Notes: a model not told the origin generated them from the sequence alone. 22,282 nucleotides of DNA from Gammaproteobacteria bacterium (GCA_017577365.1 PKRJ01000059.1:1-22282), one strand, 5' to 3'. Shown: positions 1-7,973, numbered from the stretch's first letter. Numbers and translations are program-made.

Positions 1-659
1 ACGTGCTGCTCGGCGACTCCTACGAGCTCTACTCCCAGGGCCGCTTCAACGACACGCCGATCCTGATCGGCACGAACTCGGACGAAGGCGCGCTCTTCGT
101 TCAGCAACCGGAAATCTCGCCCGCGGATTTCCAAGCGCAAGTGCGGGCGCAGTTCGGCGAGCGTGCCGACGCGATTCTCGCCGCGTATCCGCACCGCACG
201 CCGGAGGAAGCCAGGAGAGCCGCAAAGAACGTTCAGCGCGAAGCGCTGTTCGCGTGGCCGACGTGGGCCTGGGCGCGTCAGCACGATCGTTACGGCGAGA
301 ACCCGGTCTACGTCTACTACTTCGATCACCGCACGCCGCAGACGCCGGAAGGCGCGAACCACGCGGACGAGATCCGCTACGTGTTCGGCACGCTGACGAG
401 CGCCGGTGGCCTCGGCGAGCCGCGCCCGGCCGATCTCGCGATGTCCGAGCTCTTGATGAGCTATTGGGTCAACTTCGCGAGAACGGGCGATCCGAACGGG
501 CCGGGTCTTCCAGCATGGCCGGCGTTCGACGCCGAAGCGCAACGCGTGCTCGTCTTCGACGAGGCGACGAGCGCACGGCCGACCCCGAACCTGCCGCAGC
601 TCGAGGCGATGGACGCGTATTTCGCGTGGCAGCGCGAGCGCGCGGCTCGCGCGGAGTAA
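1..659 (+). CDS. Type B carboxylesterase, C-terminal part (5' end outside window)
   Basis: The reading frame is open from the window edge, so the gene starts upstream; about 218 C-terminal residues are visible of a family that usually has 500-550. This is the carboxylesterase/lipase type B alpha/beta-hydrolase family, which hydrolyses carboxylic esters with a Ser-Glu-His triad. The acidic residue lies in GTNSDEG (visible residue E28) and the histidine in NHADEIRYVFG (H120), matching the DEG and H-x-x-E-[IL]-x-[FY]-[VF]-FG motifs of the family. The serine elbow (GESAGG) and any signal peptide would lie upstream. WVNFARTGDPNGPGLPAWP is the usual C-terminal block. The natural ester is unknown; an aromatic ester would suit the catabolic genes nearby, but that is inference. 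The gene converges on a SnoaL-like gene across a perfect hairpin. Confidence 0.93.
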   Translation, partial: VLLGDSYELYSQGRFNDTPILIGTNSDEGALFVQQPEISPADFQAQVRAQFGERADAILAAYPHRTPEEARRAAKNVQREALFAWPTWAWARQHDRYGENPVYVYYFDHRTPQTPEGANHADEIRYVFGTLTSAGGLGEPRPADLAMSELLMSYWVNFARTGDPNGPGLPAWPAFDAEAQRVLVFDEATSARPTPNLPQLEAMDAYFAWQRERAARAE

Positions 660-676
660 TCGCCCGCCGAATCGGA

Positions 677-706
677 ACGGACGCCGTTTCGGGAAACGGC
701 GTCCGT
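677..706. terminator. Perfect 13-bp hairpin between convergent genes
   Basis: Arms 677-689 and 694-706 are exact reverse complements with a 4-nt CGGG loop. The hairpin starts 17 nt after the esterase stop and ends 23 nt before the stop of the converging gene, so it probably terminates both. Only a weak pyrimidine tail (CCTCTCTTC) follows on the + strand and no U-tract follows on the - strand. Confidence 0.75.
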
Positions 707-729
707 CCTCTCTTCGCCTCGGCGGGGAA

Positions 730-1302
730 TCAGAGCTCGCCGCGGGCCCGCATCTCCGCGACCTGCTGCATCCACTCCTCGGACGTCGGCATGATCGGAT
801 AGTCCACACGGCGGCGGATCTTCCATTCCCCGTTCACGCGGACGAGCTCGTCCACGTAGAGCCCCGTCAGCACCGGCCGCGGATTGCCCCGCTCGCCGCG
901 CATGAAAGAAAGATGCCGCGAGCGCGCGACGGCCCGATCCCCGTCGACGTCGACCTCCGTGTTCGCGATGATGCGGAAGCCGCGATAGCCGAACGGCTCG
1001 TATTCGTCGTTGTCCCCGTATATGGACTCGAGCATCGCTCGGATCTCGGCATGCCCCCGTCGGACCATCTCGCCCGAATCCTCGAGCTGCCAGACGCCGT
1101 CTTCCGTGAAGAGCCCGACGTACCCGTCGATATTCCGCGAGTCGAGGTGAACGGCGTAGTCGAGGAGCACGCGCTGGATCGCCAACGTGTCCTCGACTTT
1201 CCTGAGCCGCTCCTCGAGCGTGTCGTTCCGCTCGGATTGGGCAAGAACGAGAGCGCCGGCGGACACGAGCCCCACCGCCAGCAGGACGCGCCAAATCTTC
1301 AT
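730..1302 (-). CDS. Secreted SnoaL/NTF2-like family protein
   Basis: A 190-residue protein. Residues 1-21 (MKIWRVLLAVGLVSAGALVLA) form a short hydrophobic export signal, probably cut after ALVLA. A short charged helix (about 28-41) leads into a SnoaL_4-type cone fold: IQRVLLDYAVHLDSRNIDGYVGLF near 42-65 and the strand GEWKIRRRVDYPIM near the end are typical of the family. Members include polyketide cyclases, dehydratases, steroid isomerase relatives and ring-hydroxylating dioxygenase small-subunit-like proteins, so no reaction can be assigned. The start is fixed by a strong Shine-Dalgarno AAGGAGGAG just before the ATG. Export is somewhat unusual for this fold but occurs in catabolic clusters. 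It is transcribed in the same direction as the TonB receptor upstream, separated from it by a hairpin and a repeat copy. Confidence 0.85.
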   Translation of the reverse strand: MKIWRVLLAVGLVSAGALVLAQSERNDTLEERLRKVEDTLAIQRVLLDYAVHLDSRNIDGYVGLFTEDGVWQLEDSGEMVRRGHAEIRAMLESIYGDNDEYEPFGYRGFRIIANTEVDVDGDRAVARSRHLSFMRGERGNPRPVLTGLYVDELVRVNGEWKIRRRVDYPIMPTSEEWMQQVAEMRARGEL

Positions 1303-1318
1303 CTCTCCTCCTTCGTCT

Positions 1319-1512
1319 TCTTGTCAGCTCGCCGAGGCGATTCCGTGCACGCGCCGAGAAGCCCCCGACGTCATCGGAACGTGGTGATCCCGAAGCCGCG
1401 ACTTGCGCAGACGTATGCGTAATCTACGCCGGGCCAGGCCGGCTCACCACCGGAGGAGAGATGATCCGCCTCGAGCTCGCGCCCGGCCGTTCGACGCGGT
1501 ATCGAGCAGCTT
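1319..1512. repeat. Diverged direct repeat, copy 1 (carries a relic MarR 3' tail)
   Basis: This segment aligns, with indels, to 7305-7511. The best blocks are a 31-nt identical stretch (1482-1512), an 18-nt identical stretch (1432-1449), and GCCGAGGCGATTC (1331-1343). In the second copy the 31-nt block encodes the last residues (KLLDTASNGR) of a MarR gene. Here the same codons survive on the - strand but no MarR gene is attached, so this looks like the decayed end of a duplicated MarR locus. The copy fills most of the 318-nt gap between the TonB receptor and the SnoaL-like gene and abuts the latter's ribosome site. No transposase or terminal inverted repeats are visible. Confidence 0.75.
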
Positions 1513-1562
1513 CGTCGAAAGGCCGTTGGCGGCGAGGCCGGGCACCGCCGCGGCATGAGCGA

Positions 1563-1584
1563 CCGGCGCCGCGAGCGGCGCCGG
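1563..1584 (-). terminator. GC-rich hairpin downstream of TonB receptor
   Basis: CCGGCGCCGC and GCGGCGCCGG flank a GA dinucleotide, giving about nine usable base pairs with a tetraloop. The hairpin begins about 36 nt past the stop codon of the - strand receptor gene. There is no U-tract. The rest of 1513-1620 shows no gene. Confidence 0.5.
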
Positions 1585-1620
1585 CGCTTCGGTTCGGCCG
1601 ATCCGGCTCGGAACCGCCTC

Positions 1621-4434
1621 TCAGCGTCCGAAATCGAATCGCATGCCCGCCCGATATTCTCGACCGAGATTATCGAAGAAATTCGTGCGGAGCGGGAACG
1701 GCGGATCCTTGTCGAACAGGTTATCCACTCTCAGGTAGACGACGGCATTACCGGAATTGAAAAGCTCTGGAAGCTCGTACGAGAAATTCAGGTTCGTGTA
1801 ATGGACCGCGGGCAGCTTGTTGATGTTCGCGCCCTGCGGCCCGGCGAAGCCTTCGATCCGGTTGTTGTCGATGTTCCCGCCGCCGTACCAGCGCCAGTCG
1901 ACGCCGACCGAAGCGTTGCGCGCGAACGCGTATCGAATGTTGGAGAACACCTTCCAGCGCGGATTGAAGAACTCGCCGACGGAGCTCTCGACGGAGCCGT
2001 CCCGCAAGAACGTCGTCTCGTGCGTGCCGACGTAAGTGCTGAGCACGCGGAACGAGAGCTCACCCGGGCCGACGTTGCCGGACCACGCGACGGCCAAGTC
2101 CACGCCCGACGTCTCGAAGCGGTCGAGATTCGCGAACGAGGCGTCGACGCCGACGATCACGCCGTTGCTATCGAGCGTGATGCGGTCGCAGAACTGCTGC
2201 TGCCCGTGGATATAGCACTGATCGACGGTATCCTGGCCGCTTAGCGTGTCGATGACGCCGTTGATCTCGATCGTGTAGTAGTCCGCCGAGAGCTGCAGGC
2301 CGGGCGCGCCCGAGGGCGACACGACGACCCCGAACGTGAACGTATCCGCTTCCTCCGGGTCGAGCTGCGGATTGCCGCTCGTCACGATCTGCACGGGCAC
2401 CGTCACGCTCGTGATCGGGTGCGTGACGTTGGCGATCGCGACCGCGGTCGGCGTGAACAGCTCGCCGAGATTTCCGGCCCGAATGTCGCGAGACAGCGTA
2501 GCCCTGAAACGCAGCTGGTCGTTGACGTCCCAGGTGCTTCCGATCTTCCACGTCGTCACGCTTCCGGACGAGCTGTACTCCGTGCCGCGGACCGCGAGAT
2601 TCAAGTCCAGCGAATCGGCGGCGCGCAGCCCTTCGACCAGCGGCAACAAGAGCTCGGCATAGACTTCCTTGACGTCGTACTCGCCTTCGATGCCCTTGCG
2701 GTTCGTCGTCTGCCACAGGTTGGCGTCGGAGTCCGGGTCGACGTACGCGAAGATTTCCTCCTTGCGGTACTCGACGCCGAACGCGGCATTGATCGGGCCC
2801 GCCCATCCCTGGGCGACGTCGCCCTGAACGTTGAACGCCGCGACGGTCTGCTCGATATCCATGTCGAGACCGGACGTGCCGATCACATAGCGGCGCGCTT
2901 CCATCGAAGGCGAGCCGGCGCCGAACATGTTGAACGGCACGCAGCTCGGATCGTCGTTCGCCGGATCGTCGTCGATGTTGATGCGACAGACGATCTCGCC
3001 GTCCTCGTCGAAGACCGCGTCGACCGCGTTCTGGAAGCGGACGCTGTGGATGTTGCCGACGCGGCGCTGCCGGAACGACGCATCGCCGTACTGAACGTAG
3101 GCGTCCCACGACCACTTCTCCGAAAGCTCGCCGGCGAGCCCCGCGACGAAGCGCGAGATGCCTGGAGAGCCGTCCTCGGTCAGGAAGTCGCCCATCCCCT
3201 CTTCGCGAAACGTGCGCCCGAAGTTGAAGCAGTTGATGCCGTTGTCGATCATCGCCTGCCGGATGTGCTCTGGCAGGAACGCGTTGTCGATGCTGACGTT
3301 GATGTTGCCGAAGCGGGGACCGCTGTACCCGGTACGCGTGCAGCCTGGGTTCGGCGCGAGCGAGCCCTGGTTCCGGCCGACGACGGAGAGCCCCTCCGAG
3401 ATGGCCTCGCTGTAGTTGAACTCGAACGTTCCTTCGAGCGAGTCGGTGAAGGCGTATCTCAATCGGGCGAGGAACGCGGTCCGCTCGAACGGGTACTTCG
3501 CGTCGCCGCCCGGGTCCGGCATGTCGAAAGCGTTCGAGCCGCCGCCGATCATGTTGTTGCCGAAGCGCTCACCGTACTCGAACTGTCCCGTCTGACCGTT
3601 CGGCAGGAAGATCGTGCCCATGAGCGGGCCGCTCGTGATCAGCCCGCCGTCGTGGACGTCGGCGCGCCGGACGTCCTCGGCATAGATGTATTGCGGCAGC
3701 CCGGTCGAGAAATCGCTGTTCGTCACGACGCCGCGGCTGCCGTAGGGACGCGACCTGTACGGATGCAGAAAGGGCCTCACGCCCTTCGATTCCGTGTACT
3801 CGGCGCCGACGAGCACGTGCCCTCGGCCCCCTGCGAACTGCGTGCCGCCCGCGATCGAGAAGCCGTACGACTCGTCGTCGCCGTACCGCGATTCGCCGTA
3901 CTGCACGTTGCCTTCGATGCCCTGCAGCTCGTCCTTGAGAATCAGGTTCACGACGCCCGACACGGCGTCGGAGCCCCACGATGCCGACGCGCCGCCGGTG
4001 ACGATCTCGGTCCTCGCGATCACGGACGTCGGTATTGCCTTGAGATCGACGACGCCCGACGAGAACGTCGGCACGTGACGACGCCCGTCGATCAGCACGA
4101 GCGTGCGCTCCGAGCCGATCGAGCGAAGGTTCGCATAGGCCACCGCCGTGGAGGTCTGCCCGCTCGTCGTGAACTGCGGGAGCTGCGCGAGAGCCTGGCC
4201 GACGTCGACCGGCGCAACGGCTCGCATCTGCTCCGCGTCCACGACGGTGACGGGCGTAGGCGCGGAGAAGCCGTCGACGGGAATGCGGCTCGCGGTGACG
4301 GTGACTTCCTCCATCGCACCCGCGCCGCGAGTCGCGGGCGCGAGATCCTGCGCCCCCGCCTGACCAGAGAGAATCAGCGATAGCGATGCAGGCAAGACCG
4401 CGTAGCCCAAGCTACGTAGCGCGTATCTCTTCAT
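1621..4434 (-). CDS. TonB-dependent outer-membrane receptor
   Basis: A 937-residue outer-membrane receptor that would import a substrate with energy from TonB-ExbBD. Start at 4434 (MKRYALRSLGYAVLP): it gives a clean signal peptide ending near AGA-Q (residue 28) and is preceded by GGGGGGAGGA; a longer frame to 4512 adds 26 residues of no signal character. A TonB-box-like MEEVTVTASR sits at 41-50. The plug domain follows with LRSIGSERTLVLIDGRR and IVTGGASASWGSDAVSGVVN, then a 22-strand-type barrel ending in GMRFDFGR. A loop with DDDPANDDPSCVPFNMFG carries acidic residues and cysteine, a pattern common in the large proteobacterial receptors linked to oligomers and aromatic compounds. The substrate is not predictable. 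It follows the OmpA-like gene by 120 nt with a hairpin between, so it may be transcribed partly separately. Confidence 0.95.
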   Translation of the reverse strand: MKRYALRSLGYAVLPASLSLILSGQAGAQDLAPATRGAGAMEEVTVTASRIPVDGFSAPTPVTVVDAEQMRAVAPVDVGQALAQLPQFTTSGQTSTAVAYANLRSIGSERTLVLIDGRRHVPTFSSGVVDLKAIPTSVIARTEIVTGGASASWGSDAVSGVVNLILKDELQGIEGNVQYGESRYGDDESYGFSIAGGTQFAGGRGHVLVGAEYTESKGVRPFLHPYRSRPYGSRGVVTNSDFSTGLPQYIYAEDVRRADVHDGGLITSGPLMGTIFLPNGQTGQFEYGERFGNNMIGGGSNAFDMPDPGGDAKYPFERTAFLARLRYAFTDSLEGTFEFNYSEAISEGLSVVGRNQGSLAPNPGCTRTGYSGPRFGNINVSIDNAFLPEHIRQAMIDNGINCFNFGRTFREEGMGDFLTEDGSPGISRFVAGLAGELSEKWSWDAYVQYGDASFRQRRVGNIHSVRFQNAVDAVFDEDGEIVCRINIDDDPANDDPSCVPFNMFGAGSPSMEARRYVIGTSGLDMDIEQTVAAFNVQGDVAQGWAGPINAAFGVEYRKEEIFAYVDPDSDANLWQTTNRKGIEGEYDVKEVYAELLLPLVEGLRAADSLDLNLAVRGTEYSSSGSVTTWKIGSTWDVNDQLRFRATLSRDIRAGNLGELFTPTAVAIANVTHPITSVTVPVQIVTSGNPQLDPEEADTFTFGVVVSPSGAPGLQLSADYYTIEINGVIDTLSGQDTVDQCYIHGQQQFCDRITLDSNGVIVGVDASFANLDRFETSGVDLAVAWSGNVGPGELSFRVLSTYVGTHETTFLRDGSVESSVGEFFNPRWKVFSNIRYAFARNASVGVDWRWYGGGNIDNNRIEGFAGPQGANINKLPAVHYTNLNFSYELPELFNSGNAVVYLRVDNLFDKDPPFPLRTNFFDNLGREYRAGMRFDFGR

Positions 4435-4516
4435 GTCGTTCCTCCCCCCATGCGCATTTCGTGCGTCGTTTCGCGGAGCCGAAGCGCACGGCTCCGCTCG
4501 CAGGACCAGCACTCCG

Positions 4517-4546
4517 CTCGCGGCCGCATGCAGCGGCGGCCGCGAG
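4517..4546 (-). terminator. Perfect 11-bp hairpin after the OmpA-like gene
   Basis: Arms 4517-4527 (CTCGCGGCCGC) and 4536-4546 are exact complements around an 8-nt loop, starting 8 nt beyond the OmpA-like stop codon on the - strand. There is no U-tract, so termination may be partial or Rho-dependent, which would let some transcripts continue into the receptor gene. Confidence 0.6.
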
Positions 4547-4554
4547 CCGCGTCG

Positions 4555-5367
4555 TCACGGCATGACGACGATCTCGGCGCGTCTCGTCAGGTGGTCGTCG
4601 ATGCCGTCGGGCGCCTCGGCTTCGCGCCATTCGACTTCCAGCGCATCGGCGCTGATTCCGGCATGCCGCAGCATCGTCTCGATGTTTCGCGCGCGCAGCT
4701 CGCCGATGACCGCGCGCTCCTTCAACAGCTCGCCGCTCGACAGCAAGGCTCCGCCGGTATAGCCCGTGACCTTGATTCGGCTCGCACCCACGTCCCGCGC
4801 GTAGCGCGCGGCCATCGTGACGATGCGGGAGTCGCGGCTGTACAGCCGCTCGCCGACGTCGAACTCGAAAGGCACGACGAACGTCACGCCTTCGGCGGGA
4901 GGACGGCTCGGAAGATCCGGACCTCGATCGGCGCGCTCTTCGCGCTCGCTGTTGCTGGGGCCGGGCGTTCGGTGATACGGAGGGCTCGCATGGCCCTCGT
5001 CCGGAAGGATCGTGTTGCACGACGGCGTGAGCTCGGGCAACACCGACACGTGCACCGGCTCGAGAACGATGCCGCCGCAGATGCGCGGCCCATCGCTCAC
5101 CGTGCCTTCGATCAGCGCCTTGTGGCCGAGCTGAGGCGGGTAGAATTCCGCGTTGAGATCGCCTTGAACGCCGAGATAGTAGAGCTCCCCTTCGTGCTCG
5201 GCGAGCCAGCAAGGCACGTAGGTATTTCGGACCATCGGGCAAGCGACGAAGCTCTTCCGCTCGCCCGGCTTCGGCGCGGGCTGGCCGTCGGCCAGCGCCT
5301 CCCCAGCCCCGCCGGCCGCGATCAGCACGCTTGCGACCACCGCAAAACGTCTCGTTTGCGCGCTCAT
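4555..5367 (-). CDS. Exported OmpA-like protein with cysteine-rich N-terminal domain
   Basis: A 270-residue protein from ATG 5367 (MSAQTRRF), chosen because GGGGGA lies just upstream and a signal peptide (residues 1-26, ending EALA-D) follows at once. A GTG at 5389-5391 would add eight residues before it. Residues 40-120 form a domain I do not recognise, with four cysteines (43, 53, 97, 117) that could pair in the periplasm. A proline- and charge-rich linker covers about 125-160. Residues 163-268 resemble an OmpA C-terminal peptidoglycan-binding domain: FEFDVGERLYS, then LLKERAVIGELRARNIETML, and TRRAEIVV at the end. There is no lipobox. It starts 27 nt after the di-haem cytochrome stop, so the two are almost certainly one operon; it may anchor the cytochrome or a partner near the outer membrane (inference). 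Confidence 0.8.
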   Translation of the reverse strand: MSAQTRRFAVVASVLIAAGGAGEALADGQPAPKPGERKSFVACPMVRNTYVPCWLAEHEGELYYLGVQGDLNAEFYPPQLGHKALIEGTVSDGPRICGGIVLEPVHVSVLPELTPSCNTILPDEGHASPPYHRTPGPSNSEREERADRGPDLPSRPPAEGVTFVVPFEFDVGERLYSRDSRIVTMAARYARDVGASRIKVTGYTGGALLSSGELLKERAVIGELRARNIETMLRHAGISADALEVEWREAEAPDGIDDHLTRRAEIVVMP

Positions 5368-5394
5368 GTCATATCCCCCAAACCGGTTCACGGC

Positions 5395-7071
5395 TCACAG
5401 CACGCTCAGGAAATTCACGAGATCCCGCTTCTCCTGCTCGCTGTACTGAGCGTCGAAGCGCCTGTCGTAGTACTCGACGAGCTCCTCGAGCGTGCGAGCC
5501 GCGCCGTTCGAGAAATAGGGCGCGCGCGCGGCCAGGCCGCGCATCTGCTGAATCGTGATCGCCCCGATGTCGCGGCACCGCCCGGTGATCAACGCGCGCC
5601 CCGGGTCGGTCGTGTAGATCTCGCGGCCGAGATAGGGATGGGGCATCGCCGACGGCTTGCACGTCAGCTTGAACAGCGGCAGCTCGGCCAACCGATCGTC
5701 GGCAGGATCGGTCTCGGCGCCGTGCCCCGCGGTGCTCATGTCGAACGCGTGGGCCCATGGGCGCTCGCCGGCGAACGGGTCGTTCGCGACGCGCGCCCAA
5801 GGCAGCGTCACTGTGCCGAGATCCATCCAGCCGGGCGCGAGATCCATGCCGGTGAGCACCGCGTTGTGGCAGGTCGCGCACGACCTCTTGATCGGGTTCC
5901 CGAGGCCGACGGTGTTCAGATGCGTCACGTCGCGGATCCAGAACGGACGAACGAAGAACACGTCGTGTCCGCGGATCACCGACTCGCGAAACTCGCGCTG
6001 CTCCGGAGTCTCTCCCGGCTGCGGCTTTCGCCACGCGTCGAAATTGCCGAAGACGGGATTCCGGAAGTTGTCGCCGAGGCCGGGCTGGCCGTTCGCCATC
6101 GCGTCGGGCCCGAGGGCCGTCGGCGTATTCGGTCCGTTCAGGTCGCCCGCGAGCCGGTGGCGGCTCATCGCGGAGTAGATCTGCAGCTCGAAGCTGCGAA
6201 TCTGCTCGAGCTGGTCGTTGGTCAGAGCATGTGCGATCTGCAGGTGACCTTGCGCCGCGTCGAGCGCCTGCGTCTTCAGCGTCGGCGTCCGCGCATCGGC
6301 CATGAGCTGCATGCTGACCGGCCTCCCCGTCTCCGGATCCTTGTCCATTGGGGATCCGTCCTTGATGTTGAACAGGCCGCCGCCGGAGATGACATAGCGC
6401 AGGTTGGCGGCGACGCGGGGACGGCGATAGACCGAGATCGTCGGCTCGGCGCTGTTCAGCCCGTACTCGGGATGGGTGTTGCAGCCGGTCGGGTCGCGAA
6501 CCACCTCGATCGTGAACTCGGGCTCGATCCGAGTGCCGTCGGCGGCGCGCGGCGGCCACGGCAAGAAGATGCGGAACAGCCCGCGCTCGAGCAGCAGCGA
6601 ATGGGATGCTTCCTCGCCTTGCGGAAGGTGCGGACAGTTCTTGCCGTCGATCGCGGCGAACAACGGATCCTTGCCCTGCGTCTCGCGCCACCGCTGCTGG
6701 ATCGTCGCGACGGACAAGCTCATCCCGTCGGACGGCTGATGGCACGTGACGCAGGCGCGGCCGTTCGTTCCGACGGGCTCGAAGAACGGATGCCCGCGCG
6801 TGTCTATCGGCCCTGCCGTGTTGACGATGCCGAGCGCCCCGTTCGGCGTCTCGTACTCCTCGTATGCGGCGAGCGTCCTGCCGCTACCGGGATCCCACCA
6901 TCGGTGCGATGAATCGTACGGATAGTACGGTGCGTCGTTCGTCTTGCTCGCCATTCGGTCCGTCGAAGAACCGAGCTGAGCGTACACGGCAAGCGCGACG
7001 GCGCAGGCGCCGATGCCGATCCCGGCGAGCCACAGGCGGCGAGCATTCCCCCTCGCAGGTCTCCCCTCCAT
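5395..7071 (-). CDS. Di-haem cytochrome c, peroxidase/MauG/RoxA-like superfamily
   Basis: A 558-residue periplasmic c-type cytochrome. A hydrophobic segment at about 13-32 is an uncleaved anchor or signal. Two haem-binding motifs are present: CVTCH (107-111) and CATCH (398-402). The end (RAPYFSNGAARTLEELVEYY and then RDLVNFLSVL) matches the C-terminal haem domain of bacterial di-haem cytochrome c peroxidases, MauG and rubber oxygenase RoxA, but the protein is longer than the usual 330-380 residues of CcpA or MauG and nearer to RoxA. Reaction unknown: peroxidase, oxygenase or electron-transfer partner are all possible. The start ATG is preceded by GAGGGGGAG. It heads an operon with the OmpA-like gene and has a promoter with TTGACA and CAGTAT 17 bp apart, overlapping a small dyad that may be a MarR site. 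Confidence 0.88.
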   Translation of the reverse strand: MEGRPARGNARRLWLAGIGIGACAVALAVYAQLGSSTDRMASKTNDAPYYPYDSSHRWWDPGSGRTLAAYEEYETPNGALGIVNTAGPIDTRGHPFFEPVGTNGRACVTCHQPSDGMSLSVATIQQRWRETQGKDPLFAAIDGKNCPHLPQGEEASHSLLLERGLFRIFLPWPPRAADGTRIEPEFTIEVVRDPTGCNTHPEYGLNSAEPTISVYRRPRVAANLRYVISGGGLFNIKDGSPMDKDPETGRPVSMQLMADARTPTLKTQALDAAQGHLQIAHALTNDQLEQIRSFELQIYSAMSRHRLAGDLNGPNTPTALGPDAMANGQPGLGDNFRNPVFGNFDAWRKPQPGETPEQREFRESVIRGHDVFFVRPFWIRDVTHLNTVGLGNPIKRSCATCHNAVLTGMDLAPGWMDLGTVTLPWARVANDPFAGERPWAHAFDMSTAGHGAETDPADDRLAELPLFKLTCKPSAMPHPYLGREIYTTDPGRALITGRCRDIGAITIQQMRGLAARAPYFSNGAARTLEELVEYYDRRFDAQYSEQEKRDLVNFLSVL

Positions 7072-7122
7072 CGACTTCTCCCCCTCAGTCGACCGACCCG
7101 ACTACAGGCTTGTTTGGATAAC

Positions 7123-7151
7123 ATACTGTTTGTATCACAAACGCATGTCAA
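7123..7151 (-). promoter_or_regulatory. Sigma70-type promoter of the cytochrome operon with overlapping dyad
   Basis: Read on the - strand: TTGACA (7151-7146), 17 bp, CAGTAT (7128-7123). Transcription would start near 7116, giving a leader of about 45 nt before the cytochrome ATG. ATAC-TGTTT-GTAT (7123-7135) forms a small dyad on the -10 box, and the flanks GTTTG (7112-7116) and CAAAC (7138-7142) extend it imperfectly. That placement suits a repressor such as the MarR encoded just upstream. The same -35/-10 pair recurs at 8266-8294. Confidence 0.6.
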
Positions 7152-7304
7152 CGGGGCACGCGCCACGAGCATGGACTCATCGAGTCCTCGCAATGCCGAT
7201 CGGCAGGGGAACGTAACGATCGACTGCGGCAGAATTGCAGGGATGAGAGCGTCCGCGCGTGCCGCTCGTCGCTCGGGACGAGGCTAACGGGCGTCGGGAA
7301 ATTT

Positions 7305-7511
7305 TCTCGTCAGCTCCCGGAGCCGTTCTTTGTCAATGCGCCGAGGCGATTCGGCGCGTCCGCCAGCCGCGTTCGGGGGTACCGTCTCGAACCTGTGAGC
7401 TCCGTAGACGGGTGCGCAATCTAAGTCCGGCCAGGCCGGCTCACCAATGGAGCAGAGAGATATCCGGGCTCAACTACGTCCCCGGCCGTTCGACGCGGTA
7501 TCGAGCAGCTT
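7305..7511. repeat. Diverged direct repeat, copy 2 (includes the 3' end of a MarR gene)
   Basis: Partner of 1319-1512. It begins with TCTCGTCAGCTC, carries about 21 extra bases relative to copy 1, and ends inside the MarR coding sequence (7470-7511). CCGGCC-A-GGCCGG (7427-7439) is a perfect dyad lying 31 nt past the MarR stop on the - strand; copy 1 has one mismatch in it. The remainder of the 398-nt gap 7072-7469 holds the cytochrome promoter and, from about 7152 to 7304, nothing I can assign. Confidence 0.75.
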
Positions 7512-7970
7512 TCTCATCAGCGCCATCAGCTGCTTGACCTCGGCGGCCGTCAAGCTCGATGCGAATTCCTTTTCCGATTCGCGCACGGCATCGACCATCG
7601 ACTTCAATGCTTCCTTGCCAGCTTCCGTTATCAGGAGCATGTGCTTCCGCCGATCGATACGGGACCGCTTCTTGCTGATCCATCGAGCGGCGTGCAGCTT
7701 GTCGACGACGGCCATCGTCGTCGCGCGATCCATGTCGAGAATGTCACCGAGCTCGACCTGCGACAGGCCGGGATTCGCGTCGATGAGCACCAGCATGGCG
7801 AACTGCGTGGGCGTTGCTTCCGGGTCGACCACGTGCTTGTGAAACAACCTGAAGTTCGCGAGCTGCGCGCGCCGAATATAAAAGCCCAGCAGCTCGTCCA
7901 GGACTCCCAGAGACGGTCCTGAAACCTCGTCCGCTATCTCACGCGATGCTTGCCCGGCGAGACTCGCCAT
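7470..7970 (-). CDS. MarR-family transcriptional regulator (first copy)
   Basis: A 166-residue winged-helix regulator. Start at ATG 7970 because GGAGGAA sits 3 nt upstream; the longer frame to 8033 lacks such a site and adds 21 unconserved residues. Residues 22-60 are the dimerisation helices (LLGFYIRRAQLANFRLF), 69-97 the helix-turn-helix (SQVELGDILDMDRATTMAVVDKL), and 98-116 the wing with the family DRR signature. The RRAQLA-x-F helix is shared with the second MarR at 14339, and I associate it with regulators that respond to aromatic acyl-CoA or phenolic ligands; this is inference. It lies upstream of, and on the same strand as, the cytochrome operon, which it probably controls. Its last codons are part of the direct repeat. 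Confidence 0.93.
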   Translation of the reverse strand: MASLAGQASREIADEVSGPSLGVLDELLGFYIRRAQLANFRLFHKHVVDPEATPTQFAMLVLIDANPGLSQVELGDILDMDRATTMAVVDKLHAARWISKKRSRIDRRKHMLLITEAGKEALKSMVDAVRESEKEFASSLTAAEVKQLMALMRKLLDTASNGRGRS

Positions 7971-7973
7971 CGA

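Noticed and set aside
1461..1760. Small + strand frame with a good-looking GGAGGAGAG before ATG
   Set aside because: Runs into the 3' end of the TonB receptor on the other strand, has Arg-rich composition, and the second repeat copy does not preserve the frame.
2419..4383. 654-codon open frame on + opposite the first TonB receptor
   Set aside because: Arginine/alanine-rich translation without domains, lying wholly antisense to a well-supported receptor; a product of high GC at third codon positions.
4450..6912. 820-codon open frame on + opposite the OmpA-like and cytochrome genes
   Set aside because: Spans two clear - strand genes and the gap next to them, lacks any recognisable fold, and has an Arg/Ala/His-rich shadow composition.
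1319..7511. Insertion sequence or composite transposon bounded by the direct repeats
   Set aside because: No transposase, terminal inverted repeats or target duplication; the repeats are diverged and one end lies inside a normal MarR gene.
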